Shown here in pieces: positions 7,616-16,405 of a DNA stretch of 19,658 bases (position 1 is the stretch's first letter; each line of letters begins with the position of its first letter). Where the stretch lies: NCBI RefSeq assembly GCF_003461955.1, contig NZ_QTYB01000025.1, forward strand, positions 1 to 19,658, given 5' to 3'. The position numbers were made by a program, and so were the translations under genes. The notes beneath the pieces were generated by a model that had not been told where the DNA came from, searched no databases, and was given only the letters and a program-made list of their open reading frames with translations. Source of the DNA: Ruminococcus sp. AM36-2AA. Lineage in GTDB: Bacteria > Bacillota > Clostridia > Lachnospirales > Lachnospiraceae.

Positions 7616-7634
7616 GGTTTTCATTTTTCCCCAA

Positions 7635-7670
7635 AAAAGAATATATCGTCTAATAAACAAATATTCTTTT
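7635..7670. repeat. 10-bp inverted repeat
   Basis: AAAAGAATAT (7635-7644) and ATATTCTTTT (7661-7670) are perfect inverse copies with a 16-base loop. T-rich tracts lie on both outer sides, so it could serve as a weak bidirectional terminator. Confidence 0.4.
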
Positions 7671-7680
7671 CCCGTCTTTT

Positions 7681-7700
7681 TTTGAACACATTTATTCAAA
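7681..7700. promoter_or_regulatory. Possible operator upstream of the V-ATPase promoter
   Basis: TTTGAA-N8-TTCAAA is a perfect 6-bp inverted repeat 28 bases upstream of the -35 box. The 20-base dyad fits the size of a dimeric regulator site, but no regulator is identified. Confidence 0.3.
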
Positions 7701-7715
7701 CTTTGCAAAAAATTT

Positions 7716-7757
7716 AACAACTTTTTAGTTGTTTTTACCATAAAAAAGGTGTATCAT
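7716..7757 (+). promoter_or_regulatory. V-ATPase operon promoter with overlapping inverted repeat
   Basis: TTGTTT (7729-7734), a 17-base spacer, and TATCAT (7752-7757) make a plausible sigma-A promoter about 43 bases before the first start codon. The -35 box lies inside a perfect 7-bp inverted repeat, AACAACT-TTTT-AGTTGTT (7716-7733), so a protein bound there would block the polymerase. Confidence 0.55.
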
Positions 7758-7799
7758 ATAAAAATCAATTATAAACAATAACCAAACAAGGAGGGCACT

Positions 7800-8120
7800 A
7801 TGGAACAAATCCTAAATAAGCTTTCGGAAATCGAAGCCACAGCCAATGCCATCATGCAGGACGCTGCGCGACAAAAAAAGGCTCTCTCGGAAGAAGCAGA
7901 AAAACAGACCAGGGAATTCGATGCCGCACTTGAAAAAGAAACCGGCACTGAGATCCAGAAGATCCGTGAAGATCTGGCACGCGAGAAAGACGCCCGGATC
8001 AATGAGCTTCGCACAGAAACCGAAGACCAGCTGTCCAGGCTGGACGCCTATTACGAAGCCAATCACGAAAGTCTTTGCAGTGAGCTGTTTCAGAAAATAA
8101 CAGGCATCACCGAAACCTGA
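7800..8120 (+). CDS. V-type ATPase peripheral stalk subunit G/H
   Basis: The first gene of the V-ATPase operon. The 106-residue product is almost entirely a charged coiled coil (about residues 3-90, rich in Glu, Lys, Ala and Gln) with a short hydrophobic C-terminal part. This is the form of the G/H-type stalk partner (NtpF in Enterococcus hirae, AtpH/AhaH elsewhere). With subunit E it forms the stator that stops the A3B3 head from turning. Sequence conservation in this family is low, so the call rests on size, coiled-coil character and first place in the operon. ATG at 7800 follows AAGGAGGG with good spacing. Confidence 0.8.
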   Translation: MEQILNKLSEIEATANAIMQDAARQKKALSEEAEKQTREFDAALEKETGTEIQKIREDLAREKDARINELRTETEDQLSRLDAYYEANHESLCSELFQKITGITET

Positions 8121-8139
8121 AGGGAAAGGAAGTGATTCA

Positions 8140-9183
8140 ATGGGCACTGTCCTCTCATACAGCGGACTCTCCACTAAGATCCGAGCCATGCAGAGCCGTC
8201 TTGTGACAGATGAGCAGCTGGAAGAAATCGTTCAGCTTCCCAATGTCCCCCAGGTAACAGCCTACCTGAAACGGACTCCCGAATATCAGAATATCTGGTC
8301 CGGTCTCGATGAAAATGATCTTCACCGCGGACAGATAGAAAAACTCCTGAAGAAATCCATCTTCCTGAATTTTTCAAGGCTTTACCACTTTGCAAATCAG
8401 GAACAGCGAACGTTCCTGTCGCTTTACTCGAAGCGTTATGAGATCCGCGTCCTGAAAGAAATCATGACGAATCTCTTTGACCACCGGGACACCGATCCCG
8501 TAGATATTTCTCCCTACCGCGATTTTTTCAGACATCATTCCAAGCTGGACATTGACAGGCTTACCGCCTGCACCAATATGGATGAATTCATTGCGGCACT
8601 GAAGGGAAATGATTTTTTTATTCCGTTGTCTCAGGTCAACGAACGTGGAAATGCCACGCTTTTTGACTTCGGCATGGCACTTGACCTTTCGTATTTTTCA
8701 CAGATCTGGAATGTGCGGAAGAAGCTTTTCAAAGGTAACGATCTGAAACAGATCACCAAGGCTTACGGTGAAAAATTCGATATGCTGAACCTGCAGTTCA
8801 TCCAGCGCTCCAAACGCTGCTTTCAGATGGAACCGGCTGCTATTTACGCATTGCTGGTCCCCATGAACTACAAGCTCCGCAAAGAGGAGATCACCACCCT
8901 TGTGGAGGCCCCTACACCAGAAGAGTTCCGTCGTATCTTCAATGGAACTTATTATGGTAAGAAATACGAACAGCTGACCGTTGCCAGTCTGGAAGAATTT
9001 TATAACTATATTCTTCGTAGCATACTGGAACAGGAAGCACGCAAGGATCCCTATTCCGTAGCAGTCATCTATTCCTATTTATATCACAAAGAACATGAAG
9101 TCAACCGTCTGACCATTGCCCTTGAATGCGTGCGCTATGGCGTGGATCCAGAACAATCCCTGCGTTATATACGCAACGGTTAA
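8140..9183 (+). CDS. ntpC: V-type ATPase subunit C (d-type collar)
   Basis: The AC39/d-type subunit that sits as a collar on the membrane ring and receives the D/F shaft, transmitting torque. The protein has 347 residues, all helical in character, usual length. It begins MGTVLSYSGLSTKIRAMQSR, a typical opening with the YS and KIRAM elements, and keeps repeated aromatic/charged helices such as VLKEIMTNLFD. It ends in the family's EHEVNRLTIALECVRYGVDP region. ATG at 8140 follows GGAAAGGAAG, and it lies 19 bases after the preceding gene. In the E. hirae operon this gene sits between E and G; here it is second. Confidence 0.9.
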   Translation: MGTVLSYSGLSTKIRAMQSRLVTDEQLEEIVQLPNVPQVTAYLKRTPEYQNIWSGLDENDLHRGQIEKLLKKSIFLNFSRLYHFANQEQRTFLSLYSKRYEIRVLKEIMTNLFDHRDTDPVDISPYRDFFRHHSKLDIDRLTACTNMDEFIAALKGNDFFIPLSQVNERGNATLFDFGMALDLSYFSQIWNVRKKLFKGNDLKQITKAYGEKFDMLNLQFIQRSKRCFQMEPAAIYALLVPMNYKLRKEEITTLVEAPTPEEFRRIFNGTYYGKKYEQLTVASLEEFYNYILRSILEQEARKDPYSVAVIYSYLYHKEHEVNRLTIALECVRYGVDPEQSLRYIRNG

Positions 9184-9201
9184 TAACCAGGAGGTAGCAA
9201 C

Positions 9202-11142
9202 GTGATTGAAAAAATGAATTTTCTAAGCATCACCGGTCCGAAGGCAGATATCGACCGGGTTGTAAACACCTACCTGTGCAAGTACGAAATTCATCTGGAG
9301 AACGCACTCTCTGAACTGACCACAGTAGAAAACCTGACACCTTTTCTTGAGGTCAACCCTTACAGAGATGCGCTGAATTCCATCAATGCCATTTATGAAG
9401 AGCTGAAAAGCCCTCCTGCCGCTTCCGGCGAAAGTCCTGGTATTGAAAAAGCACTTTCCACAGTAAAGGAGATCCGCTCTCAGGCGGATCAGCTCCAGCA
9501 AGAACAGGCAGAATTGGAAGAGAAATGTTCTTCACTGGAAGAATCTCTGCGTATCATACGTCCATTCCGAAATATCAATTATGATATTTCCTCTATCCTG
9601 CATCTGAAATATATTCATTTTCATTTCGGACGTATCGAGAAACAGTATTATGAGAAATTCAAGAAATATATTTACGACAATCTGAACACGATCTTCCTTA
9701 AATGCGATGAAGATGACCAATACGTCTGGGGCGTTTACTTCGTACCGAAACATGATGCGCACAAAATTGATGCCGCCTACTCTTCTATGCACTTTGAAAA
9801 GATCTTTGTGCCGGATAATTATACCGGAACTGCCCAGCAGGCATTTTCAAGCGTAAGCAAACAATACGAGGATGCCCTGAAGCATCTGGAAGCACAGAAA
9901 CAGAAATACCAGAGATTTCTTGCGGATCAGGCAGAAACCATCGTTACCGCCAGAAACACACTTCTTCAGTTTTCCAGAAATTTCGATGTCCGGAAAGCGG
10001 CAGCCTGCACCGGAAAGCATGAGAATTTCTATATTCTCTGCGGATGGATGACAGAAGCCGACACCAGAGCTTTTCAAGCCGATATCTCATCCGACGAAAA
10101 AATCTTCTGCCTGGTAGACGGAGAAGATACCAATACGCCGGAGCACGACCAGAACCATCAGCCGCCGACCAAGCTGAAAAACCCGAAGCTTTTCAAACCC
10201 TTTGAAATGTATGTAAAAATGTACGGACTTCCCGCCTATGGCGAGATGGACCCCACCTGGTTTGTTGCCATCACCTACTCCTTTATTTTCGGAGCCATGT
10301 TCGGTGATGCAGGACAGGGGCTCCTGCTCTTTATCGGAGGATTGTTCCTGTACAAACGGAAACATATCGATCTTGCCGGAATCATCAGCTGCGCCGGAGT
10401 CTTTTCCACATTCTTCGGCCTGATGTTCGGAAGTGTCTTTGGATTTGAGGATCTCATACCTGCTTTGTGGCTGCGGCCCGTAGACAGTATGACGACCATA
10501 CCTTTTATCGGAAAACTGAATACCGTATTTATCGTTGCCATCGGCTTCGGCATGGGAATCATCCTCCTGTGCATGGTTTTCAACATCATCAATTCCTTTA
10601 AGATGCACGATGTTGAAAAAACCTGGTTCGACACCAACGCGGTGGCAGGACTTGTATTTTATGGTTCCGCAGTTCTCTGCATCGGACTTTTTGTATCCGG
10701 GCATACAGTTCCTGGCGGTGCAGTCCTTGCCATTATGTTCGGTTTACCGCTGCTTCTTATTTTCTTCAAGGAGCCGCTCACAAACCTGGTAGAAAAAAAA
10801 GCCGAGGTTATGCCAAAAGAAAAAGGCATGTTTATCGTACAGGGTATCTTTGAACTGTTTGAGGTTATCCTGAGCTACTTTTCCAATACACTCTCCTTCG
10901 TGCGTATCGGCGCTTTTGCAGTCAGCCACGCAGCCATGATGGAAGTTGTACTTATGCTTGCGGGTGCGGAGAACGGCAGTCCAAACTGGATCGTCATCAT
11001 TCTCGGAAACCTGTTTGTATGCGCCATGGAGGGCCTGATCGTAGGTATCCAGGTACTCCGTCTGGAATATTACGAAATGTTCAGCCGTTTTTACAAAGGC
11101 AGCGGCCGGAAATTCGAGCCGTTCTGCTCCAAAAACAAATAA
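9202..11142 (+). CDS. ntpI: V-type ATPase subunit I (a-type stator)
   Basis: The membrane stator that provides the two half-channels for ion passage against the rotating ring. It has 646 residues. The N-terminal half (about 1-345) is cytosolic, with coiled-coil helices near 80-120 and 215-260. The C-terminal half (about 350-620) has some eight membrane helices. Arg568 in SFVRIGAFAVSHA matches the essential arginine facing the ring carboxylate (Arg735 of yeast Vph1p by family alignment). The C-terminal end VGIQVLRLEYYEMFSRF...FEPF is a family hallmark. The start is GTG at 9202, 7 bases after AGGAGG. The next ATG (fifth codon) has no ribosome site at the right distance. It lies 18 bases after ntpC. 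Confidence 0.95.
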   Translation: MIEKMNFLSITGPKADIDRVVNTYLCKYEIHLENALSELTTVENLTPFLEVNPYRDALNSINAIYEELKSPPAASGESPGIEKALSTVKEIRSQADQLQQEQAELEEKCSSLEESLRIIRPFRNINYDISSILHLKYIHFHFGRIEKQYYEKFKKYIYDNLNTIFLKCDEDDQYVWGVYFVPKHDAHKIDAAYSSMHFEKIFVPDNYTGTAQQAFSSVSKQYEDALKHLEAQKQKYQRFLADQAETIVTARNTLLQFSRNFDVRKAAACTGKHENFYILCGWMTEADTRAFQADISSDEKIFCLVDGEDTNTPEHDQNHQPPTKLKNPKLFKPFEMYVKMYGLPAYGEMDPTWFVAITYSFIFGAMFGDAGQGLLLFIGGLFLYKRKHIDLAGIISCAGVFSTFFGLMFGSVFGFEDLIPALWLRPVDSMTTIPFIGKLNTVFIVAIGFGMGIILLCMVFNIINSFKMHDVEKTWFDTNAVAGLVFYGSAVLCIGLFVSGHTVPGGAVLAIMFGLPLLLIFFKEPLTNLVEKKAEVMPKEKGMFIVQGIFELFEVILSYFSNTLSFVRIGAFAVSHAAMMEVVLMLAGAENGSPNWIVIILGNLFVCAMEGLIVGIQVLRLEYYEMFSRFYKGSGRKFEPFCSKNK

Positions 11143-11152
11143 AATACCAGAG

Positions 11153-11168
11153 TCAGAACTCCTTCTGA
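11153..11168 (+). other. Small hairpin in the ntpI-ntpK gap
   Basis: TCAGAA-CTCC-TTCTGA forms a 6-bp stem in the only sizeable gap (67 bases) inside the operon, just before the ring-subunit gene. It might shield the downstream mRNA or set ring-subunit dosage. No T tract follows, so it is not a terminator. Confidence 0.3.
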
Positions 11169-11209
11169 TCCAGGCAGCCAATTAAACGAATATTAAGGAG
11201 GTCATCATC

Positions 11210-11641
11210 ATGACAGTCATTACACAGATCACAATCGCAGTTGCACTTGTACTCAGCATCATTCTTCCATTTGGTTATTATCTTCTCGGCGAAAAAAGCC
11301 GTGGCCGCTACAAAACAGCACTTGGTGTCAATGCCTTTTTCTTCTTCGGTATCATGCTTGTCGCCATTGCCGTAACATTTGCAGGCGGAGCTTCCGTACA
11401 GGCTGCTACAGGCGCTGACGCAGGCCTTGCAACAGGTATGGGTTACATCGCAGCAGCACTCGTTACCGGACTTTCCTGTATCGGTGGTGGTATTGCCGTT
11501 GCCAGTGCGGCAAGCGCAGCCCTTGGAGCAATCAGTGAGGATCAGAGCATCCTTGGTAAATCTCTTATCTTCGTAGGTCTTGCCGAAGGTGTTGCTCTTT
11601 ATGGACTGATCATCTCCTTCATGATCCTGGGTAAACTTTGA
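11210..11641 (+). CDS. ntpK: V-type ATPase subunit K (ring proteolipid)
   Basis: The c-type subunit of the ion-translocating rotor ring. It has 143 residues and four hydrophobic helices (about 5-26, 37-59, 73-105, 116-141). The last two form the canonical hairpin with Glu126 (GLAEGVALYG) as the ion carrier. The first two lack any carboxylate and are poorly conserved. The gly/ala-rich helix GGGIAVASAASAALGAI packs the inner ring. Compared with the 156-residue E. hirae NtpK, the Thr/Gln motif in helix 2 (PGTQG) and the Gln in helix 3 are absent. This speaks against the known sodium site, so proton coupling is inferred. ATG at 11210 follows a strong AAGGAGG. Confidence 0.93.
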   Translation: MTVITQITIAVALVLSIILPFGYYLLGEKSRGRYKTALGVNAFFFFGIMLVAIAVTFAGGASVQAATGADAGLATGMGYIAAALVTGLSCIGGGIAVASAASAALGAISEDQSILGKSLIFVGLAEGVALYGLIISFMILGKL

Positions 11642-11642
11642 T

Positions 11643-11951
11643 ATGAAAATGTATCTGATCAGTGACAATATTGATACTCTGACAGGAATGAGACTGGCCG
11701 GTGTAGAAGGTGTGATCGTCCATGAACACGACGAGCTGAAAGAAGCCCTGGAACGCACCATCGCAGACAAAGAGATTGGAATCATACTCCTGACCGAAAA
11801 ATTCGGCCGGGAGTTTCCTGAGATCATCGATGATGTCAAACTTCATCATAAAACACCTCTCATCATTGAAATTCCTGACAGACATGGTACCGGCCGCAGG
11901 CCCGATTTCATTACTTCTTATGTAAACGAGGCCATCGGATTAAAATTATAG
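11643..11951 (+). CDS. ntpG: V-type ATPase subunit F (rotor shaft)
   Basis: A small Rossmann-like subunit that binds subunit D in the central shaft. It has 102 residues, usual length. It begins MKMYLISDNIDTLTGMRLAGV, matching the family pattern of a beta strand followed by D-x-x-T-x-x-G-x-x-L-A-G. It keeps the IGIILLTE strand near residues 45-52 and a C-terminal helix. The ATG lies one base after the ntpK stop and has no clear ribosome site, so it is probably translated by coupling to ntpK. It is placed between K and E, unlike the E. hirae order. Confidence 0.9.
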   Translation: MKMYLISDNIDTLTGMRLAGVEGVIVHEHDELKEALERTIADKEIGIILLTEKFGREFPEIIDDVKLHHKTPLIIEIPDRHGTGRRPDFITSYVNEAIGLKL

Positions 11952-11963
11952 GCAGGTGATATT

Positions 11964-12551
11964 ATGACAATTGAAGAGAAGCTTACGCACTTCTATGACA
12001 CCTCCGTGGAAGAAGCCCGCCGTCAGGCGGAAAAAGATGTACAGGAGCACAAAGACTCCCTGGATGCCGCACTGGAGGAACATAAAAAAATGTCTCTGGA
12101 AAACGCCGCCAGCTCCCGCAAAGCCGAGATTGCAAACGCAAAGCGCGAGATCAACAAGGCACTTTCCGCAGAGCAGCTTCACATCCGGCGTGACTGGACT
12201 GCCAGACAGAGCCGCTTAAAAGAAAAACTTTTTGCTGAAGTCCGGGAACAGATCCTGAAATTCATGGAATCTTCCCGTTATGAAGAATATCTTTGTACAA
12301 AAATTGAAGAAGCTGTCTGCTTCGCGGAACACGATGAGATCCAGATCTATCTTTCAAAAGAAGATGAACCTCGTCTGAAATCTCTCACTGTAAAAACCGG
12401 CTTTCCGCTGAAGCTTTCCGACGAGTCCTTTATCGGCGGAATCAAGGCGATCATCCCTGAAAAAAACATCCTCATAGACAATTCCTTTGAGGAAGGTTAC
12501 CAGGCAGCTTACAGAGAATTCAAATTTGACGGAGGTCCAGCACATGAGTAA
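11964..12551 (+). CDS. ntpE: V-type ATPase subunit E (peripheral stalk)
   Basis: The peripheral stalk partner of the first gene's product. It has 195 residues. A long charged helix covers about 1-110 (many Glu/Lys/Arg with heptad-like Leu/Ala), followed by a compact C-terminal domain that contacts the head. The late GGIKAIIPEKNILIDNSFEEGY region matches the family (strand, then the D-N-S/T-F element). ATG at 11964 follows GGCAGGTGA, 12 bases after ntpG. Its last 8 bases overlap the start of ntpA, suggesting coupled translation of stalk and head subunits. Confidence 0.9.
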   Translation: MTIEEKLTHFYDTSVEEARRQAEKDVQEHKDSLDAALEEHKKMSLENAASSRKAEIANAKREINKALSAEQLHIRRDWTARQSRLKEKLFAEVREQILKFMESSRYEEYLCTKIEEAVCFAEHDEIQIYLSKEDEPRLKSLTVKTGFPLKLSDESFIGGIKAIIPEKNILIDNSFEEGYQAAYREFKFDGGPAHE

Positions 12552-14313
12552 AACAGGTATTATCTACGGTGTTAACGGTCCTGTTATCTACTTAAAGGGC
12601 GACACCGGATTCAAGATCTCCGAGATGGTCTATGTAGGCCCTGAAAAACTGGTAGGCGAAGTCATAGGTCTTAAGAAACATATGACCACCGTACAGGTTT
12701 TTGAGGAAACTACCGGACTGAAACCCGGAGAAACCGTGATCGGAACAGGAGACGCCATTTCCGTTCTCCTTGGTCCGGGAATCATCCACAATATTTTTGA
12801 TGGTATCCAGAGACCTCTGGCAGAGATTGCACAGGCCTCTGGAAAATATATTTCCCGTGGTGTCAGCGTTGACTCTCTTGACACCGAAAAAAAATGGGAA
12901 ACACACATTACAGTAAAAGAAGGCGATGTCATCGGCGCAGGTACGGTTATCGCCGAGACACAGGAAACCGCTTCTATCCTTCACAAGTCCATGGTTCCGC
13001 CGACGATCACACACGGAACTGTTATCCATGCCGTTCCTGACGGAGCTTATACGGTTCTGGAACCCATCGTTACCGTTCGTCTTGATGACGGAACTGAAAA
13101 AGAACTGGCACTTGCACAGAAATGGCCGATCCGTGTGCCGAGACCGACCTACAAACGTTTCCCGGCAAGCGTTCCGCTTCTTACCGGCCAGCGTATCCTG
13201 GATACTCTTTTCCCGATTGCCAAGGGCGGCACTGCTGCTGTTCCGGGAGGATTCGGAACCGGAAAAACCATGACCCAGCACCAGATCGCCAAGTGGTCTG
13301 ACGCAGATATCATCATCTACATCGGCTGTGGTGAGCGTGGAAACGAGATGACACAGGTTCTTGAGGATTTCAGCAAACTGATCGACCCGAAATCCGGAAA
13401 CCTGATGATGGACAGAACCACCCTGATCGCCAACACTTCCAACATGCCGGTTGCAGCCCGTGAGGCTTCCATCTACACCGGCGTTACCCTTGCAGAATAT
13501 TACCGTGATATGGGTTACGACGTAGCGATCATGGCAGACTCCACATCCCGATGGGCTGAGGCTCTCCGTGAGCTTTCTGGACGTCTGGAGGAAATGCCTG
13601 CAGAGGAAGGTTTCCCTGCATATCTGGCAAGCAAACTTTCCGCCTTCTATGAGCGTGCGGGAATGATGCAGAACCTGAACGGAACAGAAGGTTCCGTCTC
13701 CATTATCGGTGCGGTTTCCCCTCAGGGCGGTGACTTCTCCGAACCTGTCACTCAGAATACCAAGCGTTTTGTCCGCTGCTTCTGGGGACTGGACAAGGCC
13801 CTCGCCTATGCCCGTCACTTCCCTGCGATCCAGTGGCTGACCAGTTACAGCGAATATCTGGAGGATCTGACTCCCTGGTACAGAGAGCATGTTTCCCCGA
13901 AATTTGTCTACGACAGAAACCAGATCATGGCGATCCTCAATCAGGAAAGTTCTCTTATGGAAATCGTAAAACTGATCGGAAGCGACGTTCTTCCGGATGA
14001 CCAGAAACTGACACTGGAGATTGCCAGAGTCATCCGTCTGGGCTTCCTGCAGCAGAACGCTTTTCACCAGGAGGACACCAGTGTCCCAATGGAAAAACAG
14101 TTCCTGATGATGGAAACCATCCTTTATCTCTACGAGAAATGCCGTGCCCTTGTAAACCGTGGCATGCCGGTTTCCGTACTGAAAGAGGATAATATCTTCG
14201 AACGTATCATCGCCATCAAATACGAAGTTCCAAACAAAGAACTGGAACGTTTTGATGAGTATCATAAAGATATCGACCGCTTCTACGACAACGTACTGGA
14301 AAGAAACGGTTAA
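12544..14313 (+). CDS. ntpA: V-type ATPase catalytic subunit A
   Basis: The nucleotide-hydrolysing subunit of the A3B3 head. It has 589 residues. An N-terminal beta barrel is followed by the bulge (non-homologous) domain typical of V-type A subunits. The Walker A motif GGFGTGKT is at 235-242 (Lys241), and the catalytic GERGNE lies at 263-268 (Glu264). The Walker B strand VAIMAD (327-332) is followed by [11 protein letters not shown], then [17 protein letters not shown]. The chosen ATG at 12544 gives [14 protein letters not shown] and follows GGAGGT by 7 bases. An upstream in-frame ATG at 12487 lies inside ntpE and has no such support. All catalytic residues are present, so the enzyme should be active. 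Confidence 0.98.
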   Translation: MSKTGIIYGVNGPVIYLKGDTGFKISEMVYVGPEKLVGEVIGLKKHMTTVQVFEETTGLKPGETVIGTGDAISVLLGPGIIHNIFDGIQRPLAEIAQASGKYISRGVSVDSLDTEKKWETHITVKEGDVIGAGTVIAETQETASILHKSMVPPTITHGTVIHAVPDGAYTVLEPIVTVRLDDGTEKELALAQKWPIRVPRPTYKRFPASVPLLTGQRILDTLFPIAKGGTAAVPGGFGTGKTMTQHQIAKWSDADIIIYIGCGERGNEMTQVLEDFSKLIDPKSGNLMMDRTTLIANTSNMPVAAREASIYTGVTLAEYYRDMGYDVAIMADSTSRWAEALRELSGRLEEMPAEEGFPAYLASKLSAFYERAGMMQNLNGTEGSVSIIGAVSPQGGDFSEPVTQNTKRFVRCFWGLDKALAYARHFPAIQWLTSYSEYLEDLTPWYREHVSPKFVYDRNQIMAILNQESSLMEIVKLIGSDVLPDDQKLTLEIARVIRLGFLQQNAFHQEDTSVPMEKQFLMMETILYLYEKCRALVNRGMPVSVLKEDNIFERIIAIKYEVPNKELERFDEYHKDIDRFYDNVLERNG

Positions 14314-14328
14314 AGGAGGGATCAGTTT

Positions 14329-15711
14329 ATGGCAATCGAATATCTTGGCCTGAGTGAAATAAACGGCCCTCTTGTTGTCCTTGAGGGTGTCAAAAACGCA
14401 TCTTACGAGGAGATCGTGGAATTCCACATGGAAGACGGCACACAGAAGATCGGCCGTATCGTGGAAATCTATGAAGACAAGGCTGTTATCCAGGTTTTTG
14501 AGGGAACTGATAATATGTCCCTCGGCAATACACACACACGTCTTACCGGACATCCTATGGAGATCGGGCTTTCCCCGGAGATCCTGGGACGTACCTTTAA
14601 CGGTATCGGCCAGCCCATTGACGGACTTAGCGAGATCACACCGGAAGTCAGCCTGAATATCAACGGACTTCCACTGAACCCGGTAACCCGTGAATATCCG
14701 CGAAACTATATCAACACCGGCATCTCCGCCATCGACGGACTGACCACCCTGATCCGCGGCCAGAAGCTGCCGATCTTTTCCGGAAACGGTCTTCCTCATG
14801 ACAAGCTGGCTGCACAGATCGTTCAGCAGGCTTCCCTTGGCGCAGACTCCGATGAGAAATTCGCTATTGTTTTTGCAGCAATGGGCGTTAAATACGACGT
14901 AGCCGAATTCTTCCGCAGGACCTTCGAGGAAAGCGGTGCTTCCGACCACGTTGTAATGTTTCTGAACCTTGCCAACGACCCGGTTGTAGAGCGTCTTCTG
15001 ACACCGAAGATTGCCCTCACTGCTGCTGAATATCTTGCTTTTGAAAAAGGCATGCACATCCTGGTTATCCTGACTGACATCACCTCCTTCTGCGAGGCTA
15101 TGCGAGAGGTTTCCTCCTCCAAAGGTGAGATTCCTTCCCGAAAAGGTTATCCGGGATATCTGTACAGTGAACTGGCAACTCTTTACGAGCGTGCGGGAAT
15201 CGTCCGTGGAGGCACCGGTTCTGTAACCCAGATCCCGATCCTGACCATGCCAAACGACGACATCACCCACCCGATTCCTGACCTTACCGGATATATCACC
15301 GAGGGCCAGATCGTACTGGACCGTCAGCTTCATGGACAGGCGATCTACCCGCCGATCAACGTTCTGCCGTCCCTGTCCCGTCTGATGAAGGACGGTATCG
15401 GTGAAGGCTTCACACGTGCCGACCATCAGGATGTTGCCAACCAGCTCTTCTCCTGCTACGCAAAAGTAGGCGATGCAAGAGCCCTGGCATCGGTTATCGG
15501 CGAAGACGAGCTTTCTCCGCTGGATAAGCAGTACCTTGTATTTGGAAAAGCTTTTGAGGCAGAGTTTGTGGGACAGTCTGAGACAGAAAACCGAAGCATC
15601 ATTGAAACTCTGGATAAAGGCTGGGAACTTCTGGGACTTCTCCCAAGAGAAGAACTCGACCGTATCGATACCAAAGTTCTGGATCAGTATTACAGAGAAA
15701 CCGTCCGTTAG
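14329..15711 (+). CDS. ntpB: V-type ATPase regulatory subunit B
   Basis: The non-catalytic partner of A in the A3B3 head. It has 460 residues, usual length. The normal P-loop is replaced by [10 protein letters not shown] (151-160), as expected for B. Arg351 in PSLSRLM corresponds to the arginine finger of E. hirae NtpB and completes the catalytic site of the neighbouring A subunit. ATG at 14329 follows AAAGGAGGG, 15 bases after ntpA. Nothing unusual was seen. Confidence 0.98.
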   Translation: MAIEYLGLSEINGPLVVLEGVKNASYEEIVEFHMEDGTQKIGRIVEIYEDKAVIQVFEGTDNMSLGNTHTRLTGHPMEIGLSPEILGRTFNGIGQPIDGLSEITPEVSLNINGLPLNPVTREYPRNYINTGISAIDGLTTLIRGQKLPIFSGNGLPHDKLAAQIVQQASLGADSDEKFAIVFAAMGVKYDVAEFFRRTFEESGASDHVVMFLNLANDPVVERLLTPKIALTAAEYLAFEKGMHILVILTDITSFCEAMREVSSSKGEIPSRKGYPGYLYSELATLYERAGIVRGGTGSVTQIPILTMPNDDITHPIPDLTGYITEGQIVLDRQLHGQAIYPPINVLPSLSRLMKDGIGEGFTRADHQDVANQLFSCYAKVGDARALASVIGEDELSPLDKQYLVFGKAFEAEFVGQSETENRSIIETLDKGWELLGLLPREELDRIDTKVLDQYYRETVR

Positions 15712-15723
15712 TGAGGTGATTTT

Positions 15724-16347
15724 ATGGATCCGAATACCTTTCCCACCAAGGGAAATCTCATACTTGCAAAAAATTCTCTGGCCCTTTCCAGACAGGGCTA
15801 TGAGCTTATGGACAAAAAGCGTAATATCCTGATCCGTGAAATGATGGAGCTGATCGACCAGGCAAAGGATATCCAGACCCAGATCGATGAGACTTTCCGC
15901 ACTGCCTACGCTGCTTTGCAGAAAGCAAACATGGAGATCGGAATCGCTTTTGTAGATCAGATCTCCCATACCGTTCCTGTAGAAAATTCCATCCGGATCA
16001 AGACCAGGAGTGTCATGGGAACTGAGATCCCGCTTGTGGAATACGATAAAAAAGCCGGCAATACTCCTACCTACGCCTACTACAGCACCAAGCTGTCCCT
16101 GGACGAGGCCAAAGCCGCCTTCGAGCGTGTAAAAGAGCTGTCCATCCAGCTCTCCATGATCGAAAATGCAGCAATCCGTCTTGCCACCAACATCAAGAAA
16201 ACACAGAAGCGTGCCAACGCCCTGAAAAACATCACCATCCCCAGATATGAAACTCTCACCAGGGATATCACCAATGCTCTGGAAGAAAAAGAGCGTGAAG
16301 AGTTTACACGTCTGAAGGTGATCAAACGTATGAAACAAAACAGTTAA
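15724..16347 (+). CDS. ntpD: V-type ATPase subunit D (central shaft)
   Basis: The last gene of the operon. Its product is the coiled-coil axle that turns inside the A3B3 head with subunit F. It has 207 residues. It starts MDPNTFPTKGNLILAKNSLALS, close to the family pattern P-T-K-x-x-L-x-x-x-K-x-x-L. It forms two long helices (about 10-70 and 120-200) joined by a short beta region containing PLVEYD. ATG at 15724 follows GTGAGGTGA, 12 bases after ntpB. A strong terminator begins directly at the stop codon. Confidence 0.96.
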   Translation: MDPNTFPTKGNLILAKNSLALSRQGYELMDKKRNILIREMMELIDQAKDIQTQIDETFRTAYAALQKANMEIGIAFVDQISHTVPVENSIRIKTRSVMGTEIPLVEYDKKAGNTPTYAYYSTKLSLDEAKAAFERVKELSIQLSMIENAAIRLATNIKKTQKRANALKNITIPRYETLTRDITNALEEKEREEFTRLKVIKRMKQNS

Positions 16348-16390
16348 AAAAATCCTCCGCAGATCTTTTCCGGTTCTGCGGAGGATTTTT
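16348..16390. terminator. Bidirectional terminator between ntpD and the LRR gene
   Basis: AAAAATCCTCCGCAGA (16348-16363) and TCTGCGGAGGATTTTT (16375-16390) form a perfect 16-bp stem with an 11-base loop. Plus-strand reading ends in TTTTT. Minus-strand reading ends in seven T, because two more A precede 16348. It therefore closes both the ATPase operon and the convergent surface-protein gene. Confidence 0.93.
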
Positions 16391-16405
16391 GGGTTATCCG
16401 TTATA

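Larger units (their letters stand above)
7042..7799. other. Long non-coding divide between trmB and the V-ATPase operon
   Basis: About 758 bases with no credible gene. The left two thirds of the plus strand are strikingly A/C-rich and carry the repeats at 7337-7527. The right third is A/T-rich apart from one GC-rich hairpin. Four inverted repeats line up toward the operon promoter. Long open frames cross the area on the plus strand, but the repeat period is not a multiple of three, so they look accidental. Confidence 0.55.

Noticed and set aside
6865..7717. Two long plus-strand frames (6865-7653 and 7169-7717) through the repeat region
   Set aside because: No ribosome site, partly antisense to trmB, and the repeat periods of 46 and 49 break any shared frame; the Pro/His/Thr-rich products come from the A/C-rich DNA.
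12487..12543. Upstream ATG extending ntpA by 19 codons
   Set aside because: It lies inside ntpE, lacks a ribosome site, and the next ATG has GGAGGT at proper distance and the conserved N terminus.
12592..16338. 1248-codon open frame on the minus strand opposite ntpA, ntpB and ntpD
   Set aside because: Despite its length it spans three well-conserved genes and their gaps, has no ribosome site, and its Cys- and Phe-rich product resembles no protein; it is a codon-bias shadow.
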